64,000 bases of DNA, from the NCBI GenBank assembly GCA_031181145.1, contig JAPSLB010000004.1, positions 1 through 64,000 of the forward strand, read 5' to 3'. This DNA comes from Microvirga sp. GTDB lineage: Bacteria; Pseudomonadota; Alphaproteobacteria; Rhizobiales; Beijerinckiaceae. Shown piece after piece: positions 63,993 through 64,000 of this stretch. The stretch's first letter is position 1, and each line of letters begins with the position of its first letter. Below the pieces are notes generated by a model. That model did not search any database and was not told where the DNA came from. It worked only from the letters and a program-made list of their open reading frames with translations. Made by a program: the position numbers and the translations under genes.

Positions 63993-64000
63993 GGCCCTCT

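Overview
The window looks like a chromosomal segment of an alphaproteobacterium of the order Hyphomicrobiales (Rhizobiales), probably near Microvirga or Methylobacterium. This placement is an inference from gene content. The support is: GC-rich codons with strong GC bias at third positions; an RcdA/DUF1465 gene, a TrcR/DUF1013 gene and a CtrA-type box; the split transhydrogenase pntAA-pntAB-pntB; the tkt-gap-pgk-fba cluster; a GlpTPQUV-type glycerol importer; and dispersed palindromic intergenic repeats of the kind common in this order. I see no integrase, transposase, phage gene, CRISPR array, rRNA or tRNA.

Layout. 1-9.4 kb: the Tol-Pal envelope locus on the minus strand (tolQ, tolR, tolA, tolB, then pal, cpoB, tilS and the start of ftsH). 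It is split between tolB and pal by an opposite-strand pair encoding a phospholipase D-like enzyme and an HdeD-like membrane protein. 9.7-10.0 kb: a decayed excalibur-domain gene. 10.2-16.3 kb: ybgC and ruvB-ruvA-ruvC, then yebC, an ExoD-family gene, a YmdB-like phosphodiesterase and 5-formyltetrahydrofolate cyclo-ligase. 16.3-17.6 kb: 6S RNA and zapA in the usual zapA-ssrS-fau order, but with a small opposite-strand gene between them.

17.9-25.1 kb (plus strand): central carbon genes tkt, gap, pgk and fba, then a divergent ThiE-like gene overlapping a Sel1-repeat gene. 25.3-28.2 kb: an inositol monophosphatase-family gene and a MotA/ExbB-like plus OmpA-domain pair that resembles a non-flagellar stator. 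28.2-33.8 kb: an ABC exporter, rpmE, and a cell-cycle corner with rcdA, DUF1192 and trcR. The rcdA-DUF1192 gap holds an exact CtrA box just upstream of what looks like an unannotated small RNA with three hairpins and CU-rich, anti-Shine-Dalgarno loops.

33.9-47.3 kb: a secreted cysteine-rich repeat protein, a propionyl/acetyl-CoA synthetase, a TauE-family transporter, two DUF465 genes, purE-purK, rpsU, a TPR lipoprotein, a nucleotidyltransferase, an acetyltransferase, the pnt operon behind an oxidase subunit IV-like gene, and a glycosyltransferase. 47.4-55.7 kb: an ABC1/UbiB kinase, oligoendopeptidase F, and a plus-strand run of a degenerate NtrC-like regulator, an L,D-transpeptidase and a DUF882/M15-like protein, which suggests a cell-wall module. 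55.8-64 kb: a DUF1989 protein, a 46-residue membrane microprotein, a three-PAS HWE histidine kinase, and a glycerol-type ABC importer (glpT, glpP, glpQ, glpU, glpV) running off the right edge.

Most of the window is ordinary conserved chromosome. The points most worth a second look are the CtrA-box/small-RNA locus by rcdA, the NtrC-like regulator that has lost its sigma54-contact loop and Walker residues, the stator-like pair, the multi-frame excalibur pseudogene, and the dispersed repeat families.
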